In this document: positions 12,208 to 23,253 of the stretch, in pieces
Position numbering within the stretch: the first letter of the stretch is position 1
Layout: every line of letters starts with the position of its first letter
NCBI GenBank assembly: GCA_947172415.1
Contig: OX359199.1
Span: 7,083,884-7,147,883, forward strand
Origin: Chondrosia reniformis
Taxonomy: Eukaryota; Porifera; Demospongiae; Chondrillida; Chondrillidae
DNA length: 64,000 nt
Direction of reading: 5' to 3'
Position numbers and translations under genes: made by a program
Notes under the pieces: generated by a model
Told to the model about the DNA's origin: nothing
What the model saw: the letters and a program-made list of their open reading frames with translations, nothing else
Databases searched by the model: none

Positions 12208-13991
12208 TCATGAATTTGAGTCATCGTCTTCAGATTCTGAATTTGATTCTGTGGCATCAGAATTGGATTCCAAGTCACAGTTTTTCATAGAATTATCTCC
12301 TGTTTTCACCATTGAACTACTTCCTGTCTCCACCACAGAACTACTTCCTGTCTCCACCACTGAGCTACTTCCTGTTTTCACTACAGAGCTACTTCCTGTC
12401 TCTGTCACAGAGCTGCTTCCTGTTTCTTTAGATGTTACCTCTGTCTTGGTATACAAATCCAAAGGCCTGTCAAAACCTACAATAGTAGTCGCTTTGTAAT
12501 ACAACCACATCACTGCAAAATAATTCTAAATATCTTGACTTACCCTTCTTCTTTGCTTGAGGCCTCCCTAATCTCCTGTAAATTGTAAACCCAACCTCTC
12601 TTGACATGAGGTAACTGTGAAAGTCCCGTGGAAAGAAAGAAATATTCTTGTAGTTCTCAGCTATAGTTGGCTGCAAGTGTGAATGTGGCAATTTTACTGA
12701 CATATTATAGTATACAAGATCTCATGCCACTAACTAGTAACTGGGACATTTCTCTAAATGAACTTACAGTGAGCTTCTTCCTTCTTGAATAAGATGAGAA
12801 GGGCTGGGCCTCAAGAATAAGAACTCCCCCAAATCTCAGTTGATGGTAGATCTTCTGAAAACTCCTCCTCAAGCCAGCATCTCCCCAATTCAAGTGAATC
12901 CATTTGGTTAGCCCCAAAGCTAGGATTACATCATAACACGGCTCCACCTCCGACATTGTTGCTTCGGGAGGTGGTACATAATTTAACTAAACAGAAATGG
13001 TTTGGAGAATTTCAACAAACTGGTAAAATAAATCAAAAATACAAATTTTAATTACCTCTTTGAATTGAATATTCTGCGGAAATTCATTATTGCCATCATC
13101 ACTCCTGTCCTTTGCTACAGAAATCAAAGGTCCATAGGTCATCACTATGGAGATAGGAAAATGAACTTTGACCCCTTGGTATGTGGGCTGAGGGAGACAT
13201 CGCAACACATTTTTCTGAGCTGTACTTATAAGATTCTTATCAATGTCAATGCCTGTGATACAGTGAGGGTGAAACTCTTGCGCTATAGCTATGGTCAGCT
13301 GACCGGTGTTGCAACCAATATCCAGGACCTCCTTGCCTTTAAACATGTCAGCATTAAGTAGATCAAGTCTAGGATCTCTAGTTTGACCTTCATTGCGATA
13401 ACCATAGTATCTGTTGTAGTTCCCATACTTAAACCTAGCAGGGTCTGGTTTGGTCTTCTTTTTAGCTTTCTGCGGTTCTTCAGCGACCTCATCTTTCACT
13501 TCTTCCTTCTCCTCCAGTGCTTCACTGCTTGAGGTAAGCCGCTTCTTCTTACGTTTTTCTTTGACCTTGGCCTTCTTCACTTTACCTTTCATCACATCTG
13601 CCAGGTGCAGGGGGTCCTTGCTGTAGTAGTCCTGGCTAGCTAGAGGGGACTGGTTGAGGGAGGGAGTGTCAGCAGGAGAGGTGACACAAGTACTGCATTC
13701 CGATGTTCGCCCATCCATGCCAAGCAGGTTTAGAGGATCGGAGATAGATCCGCCGTGTCGAAACTTGAAATTATTTTTATCATTGCGTGGGTGGTGCTTC
13801 TGTTTTCCTTTTCCGGGCTTGTTGCTTCTATGGATCTTCCTCGCAGACACTTCACTAGACGAGTGCAAACGCTTTTTCTTTGCTTTCGTGGTTCCATTGT
13901 TAGAGGTTGGTCGTCGTTTTTGACCTTTCCGATCCCCTTCGTTGTCACTACTGGAGAGCTTACTTTTTAGCGTACTCTCTGACGACTCCAT
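12208..13991 (-). CDS. MEPCE: 7SK snRNA methylphosphate capping enzyme
   Basis: MEPCE methylates the gamma-phosphate at the 5' end of 7SK snRNA and stabilises the 7SK snRNP that restrains P-TEFb. Four exons: 13991-13056, 12986-12768, 12670-12544, 12476-12208. The N-terminal third is a disordered Lys/Ser-rich region. The methyltransferase starts at FKYGNYNRYYGYRN with RLDLL, followed by SAM motif VLDIGCNTG and GIDID. Exon 2 has YDVILALGLTKWIHLNWGD and LRFGGVLILEAQPFSSYSRR; exon 3 has FFPRDFHSYLMSREVGF; exon 4 opens with GFDRPLDLYTK, close to the family's usual end. After that comes an unusual Ser/Thr-rich tail of about 80 residues built from an 8-residue repeat and ending in an acidic Ser-rich run. 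The start at 13991 is the first ATG before the conserved basic region. Confidence 0.95.
12299..12426 (-). repeat. Coding 24-bp repeat in the MEPCE C-terminal tail
   Basis: On the minus strand the last exon encodes about six tandem 8-residue units of the form V-[VT]-[EK]-T-G-S-S-S. The DNA units (cttcctgtctccaccacaga on the plus strand) have diverged by a few bases each. The repeat keeps frame and lies after the conserved catalytic domain. Confidence 0.9.
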
Positions 13992-14096
13992 TTTTATGAC
14001 GTACTCATAACGATCTAAATCGTAAAGCATACATGTCAGTATTATGATGGTAAAAAACAGTGAAGAACTACACTTACTATTAAACGGATATTTCAT

Positions 14097-15515
14097 TTAC
14101 AATAAAGATAATATTGAGATAAATGACATGAATATAATAAACAAAATGGACGGCGTGAAGATTCCCCAGATTGGCCAGAGACTGAAGGTAATGCTACATT
14201 GGAGAGGAACAGTAGAATCACAAACCACACTATAGTATATAGCAAATCCTTATTCTTACACAGCTCATCTCAAATTGTATATAGCTACCCCCAGCATGAA
14301 TAGATCTAGCTACCTCACTACCCCCATCAGGAATAGGTCTAGCTACCTCACTACCCCCATCAGGAATAGGTCTAGCTACCTCACTACCCCCAGCAGGAAT
14401 AGGTCTAGCTACCTCACTACCCCCAGCAGGAATAGGTCTAGCTACCTCAGTATCCCCAGCAGGAATAGGTCTAGCTACCCCACTACCCCCAGCAGGAATA
14501 GGTCTAGCTACCTCACTACCCCCAGCAGGAATAGGTCTAGCTACCTCACTACCCCCAGCAGGAATAGGTCTAGCTACCTCACTACCCCCAGCAGGAATAG
14601 GTCTAGCTACCTCACTACCCCCAGCAGGAATAGGTCTAGCTACCTCAGTATCCCCAGCAGGAATAGGTCTAGCTACCTCACTACCCCCAGCAGGAATAGG
14701 TCTAGCTACCTCACTACCCCCATCAGGAATAGGTCTAGCTACCTCAGTATCCCCAGCAGGAATAGGTCTAGCTACCTCACTACCCCCATCAGGAATAGGT
14801 CTAGCTACCTCAGTATCCCCAGCAGGAATAGGTCTAGCTACCTCACTACCCCCATCAGGAATAGGTCTAGCTACCTCACTACCCCCAGCAGGAATAGGTC
14901 TAGCTACCTCACTACCCCCAGCAGGAATAGGTCTAGCTACCTCACTATCCCCAGCAGGAATAGGTCTAGCTACCTCACTACCCCCAGCAGGAATAGGTCT
15001 AGCTACCTCAGTATCCCCAGCAGGAATAGCACAGTGGCTATGGAAATTCCAATTGGTGCCTCCTGGAGCCAGTTTGTATAGTGTAACTTGGGATGCCTCC
15101 AAAATAAAATTGCCATGGCAACCATTCCTACTAAAAATAGTCCTACTGCACAATGGAGCAAAAACCTGAATAAAAATGTCATTGTTAGAGTAAATATTCG
15201 AGGATAAACAGTATTTAAGTAGACTTACCTGTTGACCAGTTCACCGTAAAATACGACCATCCAGAAGTCAGTATAATAGGTTACCGCTAGAGAGCCCCCT
15301 ATCCACGATAAAGTGTCCCATTCCTCGTAGAGGAACTGCTTTACACTCCTAGTGCGGCGAGACGGAGGTGGCTCTGTGGATTCAGTCTCCTTCTCACTGG
15401 TCTCGTTCTAAGTATCGCATTAAGTAATTAAATGCCTATCTTGCTAAACATAAAAACTCACATTCAGAGCATTAATTTTGGGACGCTTTCGTAAAGTTTC
15501 TTCTGCGACAGACAT
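14097..15515 (-). CDS. TMEM128: TMEM128-like four-pass membrane protein
   Basis: Four exons were reconstructed: 15515-15462 (MSVAEETLRKRPKINALN), 15407-15229, 15165-15007 and 14193-14097. All borders are GT-AG and frames join. The product is about 160 residues with four hydrophobic segments: one around SWIGGSLAVTYYTDFWMVVF, one at HCAVGLFLVGMVAMAILFW, one at IGISIATVLFLLGIL, and one at WGIFTPSILFIIFMSFISIL. The pattern W-x-x-x-S-x-x-V-T-Y-Y-x-D-F and a last exon with SLWPIWGIFTP match TMEM128, a small ER-type membrane protein of unknown function. Identification is by motif and topology, so moderate. The intron before the last exon begins inside a 33-bp minisatellite that copies the exon 3 end and donor. 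MEPCE follows 105 bp downstream on the same strand. Confidence 0.8.
14282..15028 (-). repeat. 33-bp minisatellite copying an exon-intron junction
   Basis: About 22 copies of a 33-bp unit, on the minus strand ctattcctgctgggggtagt then gaggtagctagac. The first unit is the 3' end of TMEM128 coding exon 3 plus its donor: CTATTCCTGCTGGGGATACTGAG|GTAGCTAGAC. Some units are identical to it over 33 bases; others differ only at ATAC/GTAG, GCTGG/GATGG or a few single bases. Every copy therefore carries a potential 5' splice site. In the TMEM128 frame any read-through meets TAG at once. The long Ser/Arg/Pro open frames on both strands are artefacts. Confidence 0.97.
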
Positions 15516-15756
15516 TTTAGATAACCAGACCACAAGGATTTTAGTGAGAAACGCCCCATACTCCAAACTGCGCCTGATTAGTTTGGCAGCAATTGTTAGT
15601 TACTCAATTGCTTATTACTCGATCAATACCTTCTGATGACATACGATTTCAAAATGTCTGATATCCTACATAACTCAATACAGTACATACAAGTGATTGA
15701 TTTGGAAGAGAATAAGTGATTATGTTGCTAGAGATGGCTGGTATCAAATGTCAAGT

Positions 15757-16727
15757 CTACTTCTTTACAAGACATCCCTCCATCCACTCCAATCCTGGTG
15801 TCACTCCCTCCCCAGTCAAGGCACAGCATCCATAAATCTGACAACTCCGGTCCCGTATTTCAGCTAGACCCAACTTCACAAATATCTACAAATGACAACA
15901 ATGTCAACATTGCAAAACATGTTTTCAGGAAATTAATTGTTACCTCATCAACTCTAGCTGCAGTTTCAAGGTCTTGCTTGTTGGCAAAAATAAGAACTGG
16001 TACATTTGCCAGCTTCTCGTCTGCAAGCAACTCTTCTAATTCTCTGCTTGTCTCTTCAAATCTTTTAGTATCAGTGCTATCTACCACATAGATCTGAGGA
16101 AGAAGACCCATTTACTGGCTCATTAGCAGTCAAACAGTTTATACTGTAGTTTTCAAATTTCTTAGCTTTCGAATGCAGTGCACATGAATAATGATTAAGG
16201 ATTGCATATGTCATGGATTACTGTAGTGTTCATACCAGGATGTCAGTGTTATCGAAGTAGTTCCTCCAGTAAGATCTTATTTTACGCTGTCCTCCAATGT
16301 CCCATACGTTAAGTTGAAACCCATGGCTTTGAACGCTCTTAATGTTAAATCCCTATAGAGCAATGATACGTTCGTAATTGCAGCGACTAGTTATGCAATT
16401 GACAGCCAAAAAACGGGGACCCAAAAACGTTACTAAGGAGACACTTTTGGGGTAGAAACACACTGGAAATCAGCTAGTACACACTCTCTTAGGATTAAAA
16501 GTCGCTAACTTGTGTCGGCGTTGTGTCTTTCGAATCTTCAGATGCCATCGTCTTTAGCAAGGTTGTCTTTCCTGCATTGTCAAGTCCCAGGAGTAGGAGG
16601 CGAATTTCTCTTTTTGGAGATTTTTTGAGTTTCTTCAAGTATGAAAGTAAACCCTATAGAAAGTTAAGAGAATATTCCTCAAAGGTTCCCCGAGGAGAAG
16701 CTGGGTGTACGCAGCAACACCCACCAT
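15757..16727 (-). CDS. ARL3: ARL3 small GTPase
   Basis: ARL3 is an Arf-like GTPase that, when GTP-bound, releases lipidated cargo from UNC119 and PDE6D in the cilium. The first exon is only the start codon: ATG at 16727-16725 followed by gtgggt. The next exon (from 16653) gives [20 protein letters not shown], then the P-loop GLDNAGKTT and TTPTQGFN (switch I). Next come [18 protein letters not shown] (switch II), [17 protein letters not shown], then NKQD and CALTGEGV, ending in WMEGCLVKK and a stop at 15757-15759. All GTPase boxes are intact and length is normal for Arf-like proteins. SYLKKLKK and the [12 protein letters not shown] segment fit ARL3 better than ARL2 or ARF. CDC23 ends 103 bp upstream on the same strand. 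Confidence 0.93.
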
Positions 16728-16830
16728 TTTCAAAGTTATTTACAATTATAATCGAACACGCGGGGTCGGGGACTTTGACGTAATTCACTGAGACAAATTA
16801 TACATAAATAATATTATATAGATATACAGA

Positions 16831-19800
16831 TTAAGATATGGGAGATATTTCAAAGTCAAGCAAATGAAATTCTTTCTTCTTCTGCCCATCTTGAGAATCA
16901 GTCATTTTGCTGCGCCGCAAAGCAATCTCATTTAGAAGTGACTTGCCTTCAGCTTGAGATTCACTGAGTTTGCTTGCCTTCTCTGCAAAACTCTCTGCCT
17001 CTTGTAGATTCCCCATCTCGAGATGAAACTTTGCCAGGAATGTGCAGGCCTTTGAAAGGACATGTAGTTGAGTGCTCTATACAGAAATATAAATGCCACA
17101 AAGTCAAAGTTAGTTAACTACAGATTCTATCAAGCATTACTACATGGGAATCATAACTTACTCCAGTACTTTCAGCTTGAGTCACAAAACGCGCATACAG
17201 GTCTGCTGCATCTGATTTGTCTCCCAATTTCTCATTGAGACTATATTCATAGAAGGAAGAGGAGTGAACAAGCCTCTTCAGAGAGAGACTGACAATAGAA
17301 CACAATAACCCCACTCTGCTAGCTTGACGATGGCCATCTGTTCAGAGTCGCCCATTCCAATTGCTCTTTTGTAGCACTGTACATCAGAGAATGCAATGAC
17401 CACAGGACTATATGCAGGTGAGCACCGCTTACTATGACAGCTTCATAAATATGATCCATGGAATGATGACAATCACCCAACGCCATCAGCATTCGTGAGT
17501 CGTTAGGTCTACAATGAAAGAGTTGTGAGAGACCATTCATTAAATGCAAAGTGAGTCATTCTGTAATGGACTAACTTTAACTTGTGAGCTTTCATATAGA
17601 AGTGGAGTGCCAAGTTTGGTACCTTCATAAGCTCATAGGTCTGACCGAGCCCATAGTAACCTCTGAAATCCTTCTTATTCACTTCTGTAGAGGAACAGAT
17701 ACATTGCTTGGACAGAACTCATAACTGAAACATGTACACATGGACAAGAGAATGGGGATTCCCCTAAAGAGATACCACTGCAATTACAGTCAGTGCAAAG
17801 ATCAAATAACTACTTCAAAATGTTGGAATTTTAATTAATGTCATTTCACTGTATTAGAATACACCACAAACCGATAGCTTTACTGTAGGCCTCTACTGCC
17901 ATGTTAAGGTTCTTCAGCTCCAGGTACTCGTGTCCTAGAAGCACCCAGGTACTCTGGTTACACAGGTTGACTTTAGTTGCCATTTCAAAGTAAGTGATAG
18001 CTTTTTCATGTTCTCCTCTCAAACTGTACAAATTAGCTGCAAAACAAGATTGAGGTGCATTGTAAAATATGAGGCAGCAAAGAAACTTCTGCATAGAGAA
18101 GTGTGACATTGTCTTACCTACAGTGCAGAGGGTCTCAAAGCGATACCTATCAACATTTACAGTATTCTGTGCCAACACAGTCAATTCTGGCAACATCTCC
18201 TAAAACAAAACAACAAATCAAAAGAACAAGGATTTGTGGTAACGCCAAATTAATGGACAAGGTGACGTGGAGTAACAGTGACTCCCTGTCTACTGCCGAC
18301 CACTACATACCTGCTATTTAGAGTAGTGGAACTAGTTCAATAGCTCATCTACGTATGTACACTCTCATACAAATAGTTCACTTTCCTGACCTTAACAAAT
18401 AGGATATGTGATAGAATGTCCATGTTTGCCAATAGATAGGGATCCGAAGCCTGCACCATCTGAAACTGTTCCAGAGACTTACTAAACTCTGAGGAACAAC
18501 AGACAACATCCACAATCAACAACTAGTAACTTCAGCTGCCAACCACATCAAAGTAAGTGACTATAGTGAGTGACCCCCAAGAAGTACATTGTACACGTAT
18601 GTGGACCCCCCAGAAGTACATTGTACACATATGTGGACCCCCCAGAAGTACATTGTACACATATGTGGACCCCCCAGAAGTACATTGTACACGTATGTGG
18701 ACCCCCCAGAAGTACATTGTACACGTATGTGGACCCCCCAGAAGTACACTGTACACGTATGTGGACCCCCTAGAAGTACATTGTACACGTATGTGGACCC
18801 CCCAGAAGTACATTGTACACGTATGTGGACCCCCCAGAAGTACACTGTACACATATGTACATGTACCCTTAATGTTGTAAAATGCCAATGCAAGCTGTCC
18901 CATGACATAACTGCTCCTCTCAAAACCATTTTCTGACAGTTTCAGATAATATCCAACAGCCTCCTCATTCAAATGCAGCTCAAGGGAGCCGGCAGCTAGA
19001 AAGAACATCTTCACCCAACAGTCTGGCACTGCCAGCCCATACAGCTACAGAGAAGAAGTACTGACCCTTTGGTTCCAAGTAATAGTACAGTATACACTTA
19101 CCCTATTGAACATACAATACTAGTATACTATTGGATATACAGTACTAGTATACTAACCCTATTGGATATACAATCCTAGTATACTAACATACAGTACTAG
19201 TATACTAACCACAGTACCAGTATACTAACCATATCCCTGTCAGTACAGGTTTTGGCCAATTCATACCAAGCAGCCCACAGGACTGGCACTTGGCGACAGG
19301 CTTTGAGAAAAAACTCTCTCGCCTCTTCTTCTAACTTGAGTTGTTTCAATATTACTCCATAACTGCAAATCAACAGACCAAGAGTTTCACAAAGTGCAAA
19401 TGAAACTGGCTAACCACTTACAGATAACAACAGTAGCCATCTAAATCAGATTTTCCAGCCATCCTTTCAACAAACTGTCGTCTCAATCCTGTCAATTCTT
19501 GATTTATTATTGTGCTTGAATCACCTAGGATCAATAGTTACACAGCTACTGCAAGATCATTTAGCAAAATCTATCATGTCCCATTCACACACTCATACTA
19601 CACAATTGACCAATCAAAATCATACTACACTACACAATTGACCAATCAAAATCATACTACACAACTGACCAATCACATTCACTTACAAAATCGACCAATC
19701 ACATTCATACTACATGATTGACCAATCACAATTGATTAATCACATTCATACTACATGACCTACCAATCACATCCACTATACTGTCTTCCTTTTGTTTCTC

Positions 19801-21076
19801 TCCATCCTAAAGGAGAGAGAATATGGGAGGGCATAGAGACAATTCACATTGGCACATTTATAAGTCTAAAATTCAAGTTTTATATTCTTCGATTAACCCT
19901 ATTTCCATTCATTAACCCTAAACTACAATTCAAAATCATTATTCATACACATAAGCTCATTAATACAAGTACACTATAGCTGATTCCAATCAAAGTAGTA
20001 TCTATGGCTGCTACCTCTATTGCAGTGACCCTTTGAGGATAACTGCACCAATCCCAGCATACTAATCACATTACATCACCAAACACTGCACCAGAAATCT
20101 TACCATTAGCTCTACCAACAAACAAACAGTTTGCAATAACTTATGGAAAGAGTTGACAATACAGGTCATTTTTATTGGTACATGTTGGCATTGCAGGAGG
20201 ATGAGGTAGTTGGTAAGAGGTTTACTCTATCCCCCTATTGGTCAGTGGTTGTTTCAACACATTGCCTTTTGTATACAACCCCTACACAAAGGGAGGCTTC
20301 ATCAGCCTTGGACACCCACAAAAGGAAGAGTACCTCCCTTTAATTAAGGTCACCTCTAGAGACAATACATATTACTTGCACAAATAATGAAATTGTTAAA
20401 ACAATAATTAAGTGTCCAAATTGTTAATTAGATTATCCCTATATAAATAGTTTATTCACTGTTACAGCAGAGAGACCATGTATGAAAGTCACAAAAGGAA
20501 TGATAGCATAGGTGAAAACATAGATCTTATATACTTACGATAAGATCTATGGTGAAAAGGTTAATTTAAAAGTAAACATACATACAAAAGGAATTGTCAA
20601 TGTCTACATTAGATCCTTATACGATTAGCTTGTACAGAGAGATTCATTGAACAACTACACTTCACACAGACTCACCAAGTAAATGCAGTAGCACCTCAAG
20701 AAGAAACACTTGTCAGACTTGCAGTTCTTCAACATAGATGCAGACCTCTTGAACTCTCTGAGGTCATACAATGACTTGGCATGATAATAGTCTATGTGTT
20801 CGGCCGAAAAAACTGCTTCGCTTTCTGGTTTTACTGTTCCTGTCGCACTGCACTGTAAGCTCTTGGCCAAGTCGCATGCCCTTTGCAATAGAAATGAATA
20901 TGTGATTAATTGATTTACGGTTCTTCATACAAACTAAGAATATGGACGGCCGACCATTCTGCACTCTGCAACAATCCTCGCTCAGAGAACTCAAGGTAAG
21001 AAGCAAGCAGTTCTGACTTGACCGCTTCGAGCTGTGGTATGGAGACACAAGAACTGTCCATTAGCGAGTCCGCCAT
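16831..21076 (-). CDS. CDC23: Anaphase-promoting complex subunit 8
   Basis: CDC23/APC8 is a TPR scaffold subunit of the APC/C ubiquitin ligase. The start at 21076 gives MADSLMDSSCVSIPQLEAVK, then LLASYLEFSERGLLQSAEWS, followed by HIDYYHAKSLYDLREFKRSA (20800-20690). After a long intron come YGVILKQLKLEEEAREFF and WAAWYELAKTCTDRDM (to 19230), LYGLAVPDCWVKMFF through SYVMGQLALAFYNIK (19050-18880), a segment DPYLLANMDILSHILFVK (about 18460-18390), LPELTVLAQ...ANLYSLRGEHEKAITYFEMA, GHEYLELKNLNMAVEAYSKA (about 17880), KDFRGYYGLGQTYELMK, RPNDSRMLMALGDCHHSMDH (about 17470) and a C-terminus ending EISPIS. Repeated TPR spacing and order match CDC23. Two introns carry arrays that start at or beside the donor. 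Confidence 0.93.
18575..18862. repeat. 32-bp minisatellite in a CDC23 intron
   Basis: About nine copies of gtggaccccccagaagtaca plus ttgtacacgtat. Because 32 is not a multiple of three, open frames run through all frames on both strands. On the minus (gene) strand the array starts within about 10-15 bases of the donor (AACATTAAGG|gtacatgtac near 18868). Confidence 0.95.
19082..19229 (-). repeat. Short array starting at a CDC23 splice donor
   Basis: On the minus strand the exon ends GACAGGGATATG| at 19230, and the intron begins GTTAGTATACTGGTACTGTG. The next unit is GTTAGTATACTAGTACTGTA, and three more follow with 20- to 31-bp spacing. Most units repeat the donor hexamer gttagt. The last unit runs into gtaagtgtatac. 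The array therefore begins exactly at the functional 5' splice site. Confidence 0.85.
19585..19775. repeat. Degenerate repeat in a CDC23 intron
   Basis: Recurring blocks of attgaccaatca and acattcatactaca (about 8 imperfect copies) inside the long CDC23 intron. No coding potential was seen. Confidence 0.75.
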
Positions 21077-21101
21077 AGTCTCAGTTGCACAATCTTTAAA
21101 A
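21077..21101. promoter_or_regulatory. 25-bp bidirectional start region, CDC23/MRPS26
   Basis: Only 25 bp separate the CDC23 start codon (minus, 21076) and the MRPS26 start codon (plus, 21102). Both transcripts must start inside this gap or overlap the other gene, so 5' UTRs are very short or the transcripts overlap head to head. The starts read ATGGCGGACT (minus) and AAAAATGGCTGCC (plus), both close to the TISU/YY1 type. Confidence 0.75.
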
Positions 21102-22188
21102 ATGGCTGCCATTCCTGTCGTATATGGCTGGTTTGCAAGAAGCTTTGCACGCACTGCTGTAACTTATGATAGTATTTTGAGATTTCAATGTTTTCGATCA
21201 GTCAGTGTAAACGTACAGAAAGAGAAACAGCCGAAAAAGGTTTCTACAAAACGAACGAGAGCAAGAAAACCAAAGAAACGAAAAAGACGAAAGCATGATA
21301 AGAATTTGGAGTCCAAACCGATCTGGGACAAATACAGAGTTGACTTTAAGGAAATGAGGTCTCTTTTCAGAAAGGAATGGAAAGAGAAGAAGGAACAGGC
21401 TGAGCGCGCCATCAATACGCAAGCCTACGAGGAGAAGCGGCTGGAAGAAGAAGCTGCTATAAAGGCAATAGAGGAAAATAAAATGGACCTGGAAAACAGA
21501 CACTTGTTGAGGTAGAAAATTAATTATTTTGTCATTATATTTCTAAAGAATCACTGATTATATCACTAAGTATGATGGTGTATGACTAGTGATCAATGAT
21601 TGATTTGATTGAGTTAAATCATGTGTTATCAATGAATCTAGATAATAATGTTTATTGTAATCTTATCAAAGTTATTTAAAATAGGGTAGGTCATTAGGCC
21701 AGTGAAAATGGAGGTTTTGTAAAAGTATGCTGATTCTTGATGTTTCTACTTGTTTGTATTCTAAAGTGTCATTCTTGTATTGAACTATTCATTCTGTTAT
21801 TAGACAAAAGAGAATTGAGAGAAGAATAGCTTCTAAAAAGGAGCGAGCCCTATTAGGTTCTAGCAAGTTAAAGGAGATTAAGGACTTTCTAGAAGATAAG
21901 AGGCTTGAAATCCTTAAAAGGGAGCAAGCTGTAAGTGTCAAGTCTGCTTTGCATTGACAGCATTGTGTGTTGTAATTGGCTGGCTATTTTATTAGTTCAG
22001 TCCATCTGTCTGTTCCCATTGACCCCACTCCATAGGAAGCCACACAGCACATAAAGATGGATGATCTAGATTTGGTCCTTGACAAGCTGTTAGAAAAACC
22101 TACATCATACGAGTTTGCATTAAGTAAGGAAGGAGAGAAAATATTTGATGATACGCCCTCTAGAAATTCAGAGAATGAGACACTGTAA
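21102..22188 (+). CDS. MRPS26: Mitochondrial ribosomal protein S26
   Basis: A small-subunit mitoribosome protein. Exons 21102-21511, 21804-21930 and 22036-22188 join in frame. The N-terminus (MAAIPVVYGWFARSF...) is basic and fits a mitochondrial targeting sequence. It is followed by a strongly basic stretch, then a long helical Lys/Glu-rich region (FRKEWKEKKEQAERA, YEEKRLEEEAAIKAIEENK). The C-terminus LKEIKDFLEDKRLEILKREQ then LDLVLDKLLEKPTSYEFALS with KEGEKI matches the conserved MRPS26 pattern (x-K-x-F-I/L...LD...YNWAI/YEFAL-x-x-E-G). Identification rests on that C-terminal motif, the length (about 230 residues) and the coiled-coil middle. Confidence 0.75.
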
Positions 22189-22481
22189 TCATTTACCATG
22201 CAACTTTTCATGCTTCGCTTGGAATATATGAGCAATCTTGACTAATAGCATAATTATTCCATGATTTTATTGAATCACAACGGTGAAATTTCTCTATCAC
22301 ATAAACAATACTTGTAACTTGCAATTATAATGGACTCATTTGCACATTTATGAACAAAAGTAAAATCATAAAATTCAAACGACATGTTCAACACACATTT
22401 ACAATAAGTGACCCTCCGAACACTTAAAAATAGAACAAATTTGAAGAAAAAAGTTTACCCAGTCAAAATTAAAGAATTGTA

Positions 22482-23253
22482 TTATACAGCAGTACTGATC
22501 GATAACAACCTCTTTCTTTCAACAGTTGGTGTTCGAGACAACCTTAGGCTGGAGAGGCTCTTTCCCTTTTGGCTGATGTTGAGACACGACCCTGACGGTC
22601 TCATGTAAGCGTACGGCTCAATTTGCCCTGTTGCTGAACTCCTGCGAACCTCTTTGAAGTCCACAATGTTCAGCACCTTCCTCGTATTTCTAGGGGACAT
22701 GTCGGCGAGACACTCGACAGATTCCGATTTAGCCATGACAAGGCTACGAGTACCAAATATCCGCTCCGACCCCAAACTTCCACTCCTTACGTGTCCAACA
22801 CGTCGAGGTAACGGCTTTCCGTTAAAGGGTGCTAGCAGGGGCGAGGGTCTAGTATTTGCAGCCCCGTCGCTCTCGTCACTGCTTAGCTCCTCCGGTGACC
22901 AATCCACGGAACTGCCGATCGACGCGGTGCTTATAGATCTGTTTAGGGGAAGGGGAGCCAGTTTTCTTGCCTCGTTCCTCTTACGACGTCTCTCTAACGA
23001 TGCCATCCATCGTGACTGCACCTCTTCCTGAACAGTTTTTACATTTCGCGTTAAATCAGACAGCTGTGATGCCAAATTCAACCTCTCCTGACTCATAGTC
23101 ATCTGGTGCAAATACAAAGGAGAAATCTGTGAATCTTTGATGCATCAGATTAATACATACACACCCGAAATTGCAATACCTAGCTATTAAACTTACCAGT
23201 CGGTGTCGTATCATTGCTAGGCTTGATTCTAGGGAGGATTCCGTCATTTTCAT
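22482..23253 (-). CDS. Unrecognised 225-residue protein
   Basis: Two exons: 23253 to about 23199 (MKMTESSLESSLAMIRHRL) and 23099 to 22482, joined in phase 0 (CTG|gtaagt and accag|ATGACT). An in-frame ATG at 23247 could also be the start. The product is about 225 residues. Residues 5-60 look like a coiled coil (SSLAMIRHRLMTMSQERLNL, then SQLSDLTRNVKTVQEEVQSR), then a basic RRRKRNEARK. The rest is Ser-rich and probably disordered, with short blocks that look conserved: VLNIVDFKEVRRSSATGQIE, PYAYMRPSGSCLNIS, and a C-terminal SRTPTVERKRLLSIS. GC content is higher than in its surroundings, as in other coding exons here. I cannot name a family. It converges on MRPS26 with 293 bp between stops. Confidence 0.7.

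Noticed and set aside
14044..14235. Small plus-strand ORF and a possible start exon at 14142 (aaaatggacggcg)
   Set aside because: The same bases form the last exon of the TMEM128-like gene on the minus strand, which fits the family and splices in frame.
19585..20640. Possible extra exons in the long CDC23 intron on the plus strand (19512-20343 frames)
   Set aside because: They are short, repeat-linked and on the wrong strand, with no domain match.
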